Source: Streptomyces sp. DH41 (GTDB lineage: Bacteria > Actinomycetota > Actinomycetes > Streptomycetales > Streptomycetaceae). Taken from it: a stretch of DNA of 64,000 nt. The position numbers and the translations under genes were made by a program. The stretch covers positions 434,001 through 498,000 of the forward strand of contig NZ_JARVKY010000002.1 of the NCBI RefSeq assembly GCF_029813785.1, written 5' to 3'. Within the stretch, counting starts at the first letter, position 1; every line of letters begins with the position of its first letter. The notes beneath the pieces were generated by a model, which was not told the origin of the DNA, ran no database searches, and worked only from the letters and a program-made list of their open reading frames with translations. Below, piece after piece: positions 62,515 through 64,000 of this stretch.

Positions 62515-62575
62515 GTTGCTGATACTGCTGGTGTTACTCGTACTGGTGATACTGCTGGTGTTACCTGTGCTGGTG
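62515..62575. repeat. 27-bp tandem repeat behind the BMP gene
   Basis: GATACTGCTGGTGTTAC recurs at 62521 and 62548 (27-bp period) with a partial third copy CTGGTGAAG running toward the BMP stop codon. It is less GC-rich than the surroundings. A repeat this close to the gene end may arise from slippage; function unknown. Confidence 0.7.
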
Positions 62576-62582
62576 AAGCCGC

Positions 62583-63632
62583 TCAGCTGCTCTTGACCTT
62601 GATCTCGCCGCTGACGATCTTCTCCTTGGCCGTCTTGATCGCTGCCTGGAGCTCGGCGTTGTCCGCGAACTTCGGGTTGGAGTCCGAAAGGCCGACCTCG
62701 CCGGACTTCAGATCGCCCCGAACGATACCGGTCTCGGGCTTGCCGTCCTCGACCGACTTCGCGAGGTTGTACACCGCCTTGGCGACGTCCTTCGTGGCCG
62801 AAGTCAGGATGTAGTCCTTGTACTTCGCGAGGGCGTCCTGCTTGTACTGGTCGGAGTCGACACCGATCGCCCAGACCTTGTTGGCGGCCGCGGCCTCGAT
62901 CACGCCCTGACCGGAGAGACCGGCCGCCGCGAAGACGACGTCGGCCTTCTTCTCGATCTGGCCCTCGGCGGCGGTCTTGCCCTTGTCGGGGCTGGAGAAG
63001 CCGCCGTCCTCCGCGGTCTGCGTCAGGTACTGCGAGATCACCTTGACCTTGGGGTCGGTGTCCTTGACGCCCTGCTCGTAGCCGGCCTGGAACTTGTGGA
63101 TCAGCGGGATGTCCACACCGCCCACGAAGCCGACCGTCTTGGTCTTGGTGCTCTTGGCGGCGGCGACACCGGCGAGGTAGGAGGCCTGCTCCTCGTTGAA
63201 GACGAGGTCGGCCACGTTCTTCGCCTCGATCGTGGCGTCGTCCACGATGCCGAAGGTGGTGTCCGGGTACTTCTCGGCGGCGCTCTTCAGCGCGGCGGCG
63301 TACGCGTAGCCGACGCCGATGACCGGGTTGTGGCCCTGCTTGGCCAGGGAGACGAGGCGCTGCTCCTTGTCGGCGTCGGTCTCGCCGTCGGTGGGCTCGA
63401 CGTCGGCCGTCTCGTAGCCGAACTCCTTCTTCGCCTGCTCCAGGCCCGCGTACGCGGCGTCGTTGAAGGACTGGTCGCCCTTGCCGCCGACGTCGTAGGC
63501 GATGGCGAGGCCCTTGTCGCCCTTGGACTCCGACGAGCTGGAGGAGGTCGAGGTGCCACCGCAGGCGGCGAGGGCGAGGGCCAGGGAGGCGGTCGCTGCG
63601 CCTGCGACCGTGATCCGGGAAATCCGGCGCAT
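62583..63632 (-). CDS. BMP family nucleoside-binding lipoprotein
   Basis: A 349-residue substrate-binding lipoprotein. Signal peptide ISRITVAGAATASLALALAA with lipobox AAC (Cys about 24), a Ser-rich linker, then the BMP/PnrA domain: IAYDVGGKGDQSFNDAAYAG, VIGVGYAYAAALKSAAEKYP, VGFVGGVDIPLIHKFQAGYE and FAAAGLSGQGVIEAAA (base and ribose contacts in purine-nucleoside receptor A). It captures nucleosides for the ABC proteins encoded downstream. A near-copy of the shared operator lies 64 bases upstream, and a second BMP gene follows at the window edge. Confidence 0.94.
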   Translation of the reverse strand: MRRISRITVAGAATASLALALAACGGTSTSSSSSESKGDKGLAIAYDVGGKGDQSFNDAAYAGLEQAKKEFGYETADVEPTDGETDADKEQRLVSLAKQGHNPVIGVGYAYAAALKSAAEKYPDTTFGIVDDATIEAKNVADLVFNEEQASYLAGVAAAKSTKTKTVGFVGGVDIPLIHKFQAGYEQGVKDTDPKVKVISQYLTQTAEDGGFSSPDKGKTAAEGQIEKKADVVFAAAGLSGQGVIEAAAANKVWAIGVDSDQYKQDALAKYKDYILTSATKDVAKAVYNLAKSVEDGKPETGIVRGDLKSGEVGLSDSNPKFADNAELQAAIKTAKEKIVSGEIKVKSS

Positions 63633-63696
63633 GTCTGGTGCTCCTGTCGTACAAAGCGCCGGACGGTTCGGCTACGGCGCTGGCTTCGCCGCAGAT

Positions 63697-63708
63697 TAAC
63701 GCGCGTAG
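63697..63708. promoter_or_regulatory. Near-palindromic operator TAACGCGCGTAG upstream of the BMP gene
   Basis: Ten of 12 positions equal CTACGCGCGTAG; only the first two bases differ. It lies 64 bases before the BMP lipoprotein start and completes the set of five sites at nucleoside genes. Confidence 0.6.
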
Positions 63709-63827
63709 ACCTGCCTGAAAACCCCTTCTGTCCTTCTTGTTATCCGCCCGTGAGCAAGCCGCGGTGAACGGGGCGCGGGGCTTGCCGGACGCGAACGCAG
63801 GGTGGCGGAGGGTGACGCCCGGGCCGC

Positions 63828-63893
63828 CCGGGCGCGGCATGCCGAAGCGGGCGGGCACATCCGGGCGCGGCATGCCGAAGCGGGCGGGCACAT
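63828..63893. repeat. 33-bp direct repeat, two copies
   Basis: CCGGGCGCGGCATGCCGAAG plus CGGGCGGGCACAT occurs at 63828 and again directly at 63861, followed by the start of a third copy (CCGGGCG). The unit contains the palindrome GGCATGCC. The second copy supplies the 5' arm of the hairpin at 63877. Confidence 0.85.
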
Positions 63894-63912
63894 CCGGGCG
63901 CCCGCCCGCTTC
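63877..63912 (-). terminator. Hairpin behind the second BMP gene
   Basis: GAAGCGGGCGGGC at 63877-63889 pairs perfectly with GCCCGCCCGCTTC at 63900-63912 across a 10-base loop. It stands 37 bases behind the stop of the BMP gene at the window edge and separates the two lipoprotein genes. Confidence 0.85.
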
Positions 63913-63948
63913 ATCTGGTTCCGCACGTGTTCCGTGCGAGGCGTGGTG

Positions 63949-64000
63949 CTACTCCGTCTTCACCTTGATGGCGCCGGTGATGATGCCCTCCTTGGCCTTG
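63949..64000 (-). CDS. Second BMP family lipoprotein, C-terminal end only
   Basis: The window ends inside a minus-strand gene. The last 16 codons read KAKEGIITGAIKVKTE followed by TAG. This parallels the end of the complete BMP protein (KEKIVSGEIKVKSS), so a tandem paralogue is very likely, as in S. coelicolor, where two BMP lipoprotein genes adjoin. Confidence 0.8.
   Translation of the reverse strand, partial: KAKEGIITGAIKVKTE

Noticed and set aside
60789..62522. A 577-codon plus-strand frame opposite the ABC ATPase
   Set aside because: Val/Asp/Gly-rich antisense shadow; ABC motifs are all on the minus strand.

Overview
This is high-GC actinobacterial chromosome with Streptomyces codon usage, GTG starts and gene families. 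Gene content and order match, from memory, the S. coelicolor SCO4884-SCO4931 neighbourhood read in reverse: pccB/pccE/accA2, punA, deoC, the sigQ-afsQ1-afsQ2 block, add, deoA, cdd and a BMP-type nucleoside ABC transporter. SCO correspondences are recollection, not a search.

Layout. (1) 1-12691: a cut-off GAF-domain gene, an enoyl-CoA hydratase, an adenylate cyclase, biotin protein ligase, acyl-CoA carboxylase genes (pccB, pccE, accA2), maf, a DeoR regulator, a flavoprotein quinone reductase and a GGCT-fold protein. (2) 12870-21360: first nucleoside-catabolism block: purine nucleoside phosphorylase, a PGM2-like sugar-phosphate mutase, deoC and a tandem pair of aldehyde dehydrogenase genes, plus two membrane proteins. 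(3) 21434-40613: a roughly 19 kb defence island, mostly on the minus strand: an AIPR protein with a nuclease motif, an N6-adenine methylase, a specificity subunit, a NERD/pseudokinase/kinase/P-loop protein, an unrecognised 568-residue protein, and an 1854-residue HerA/FtsK-like ATPase with an embedded nuclease motif. No HsdR is present. The set resembles the methylation-associated defence system (MADS; MAD2/5/6/7/8). A plus-strand XRE-DUF397 regulator pair sits in the middle, and a broken DUF397 gene and a Phd/RelE-type toxin-antitoxin pair lie at the right edge. (4) 41891-48785: a secreted protein, a uridine-kinase-like gene, sigQ, afsQ1, afsQ2, a lipoprotein, VanZ and PspC proteins and another small secreted protein. 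(5) 48925-56516: adenosine deaminase, an alpha/beta hydrolase, a LysR/MFS divergent pair, an ECF sigma factor with a STAS gene overlapping its 3' end, an AEC transporter and a Uma2 protein. (6) 56614-64000: second nucleoside block: deoA, cdd, two ABC permeases, a double ABC ATPase and a BMP lipoprotein, with a second BMP gene running off the end.

The nucleoside genes form one pathway: uptake (BMP lipoprotein and ABC proteins), deamination (cdd, add), phosphorolysis (punA, deoA), pentose-1-phosphate isomerisation (mutase), deoxyribose-phosphate cleavage (deoC) and acetaldehyde oxidation (ALDH). A 12-bp palindrome, CTACGCGCGTAG, lies just upstream of punA, deoC, add, the ABC operon and, with two mismatches, the BMP gene. 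This points to one shared regulator for units spread over 51 kb.

The most interesting parts are the defence island and this shared operator. No rRNA, tRNA, CRISPR array, integrase or insertion sequence was seen.
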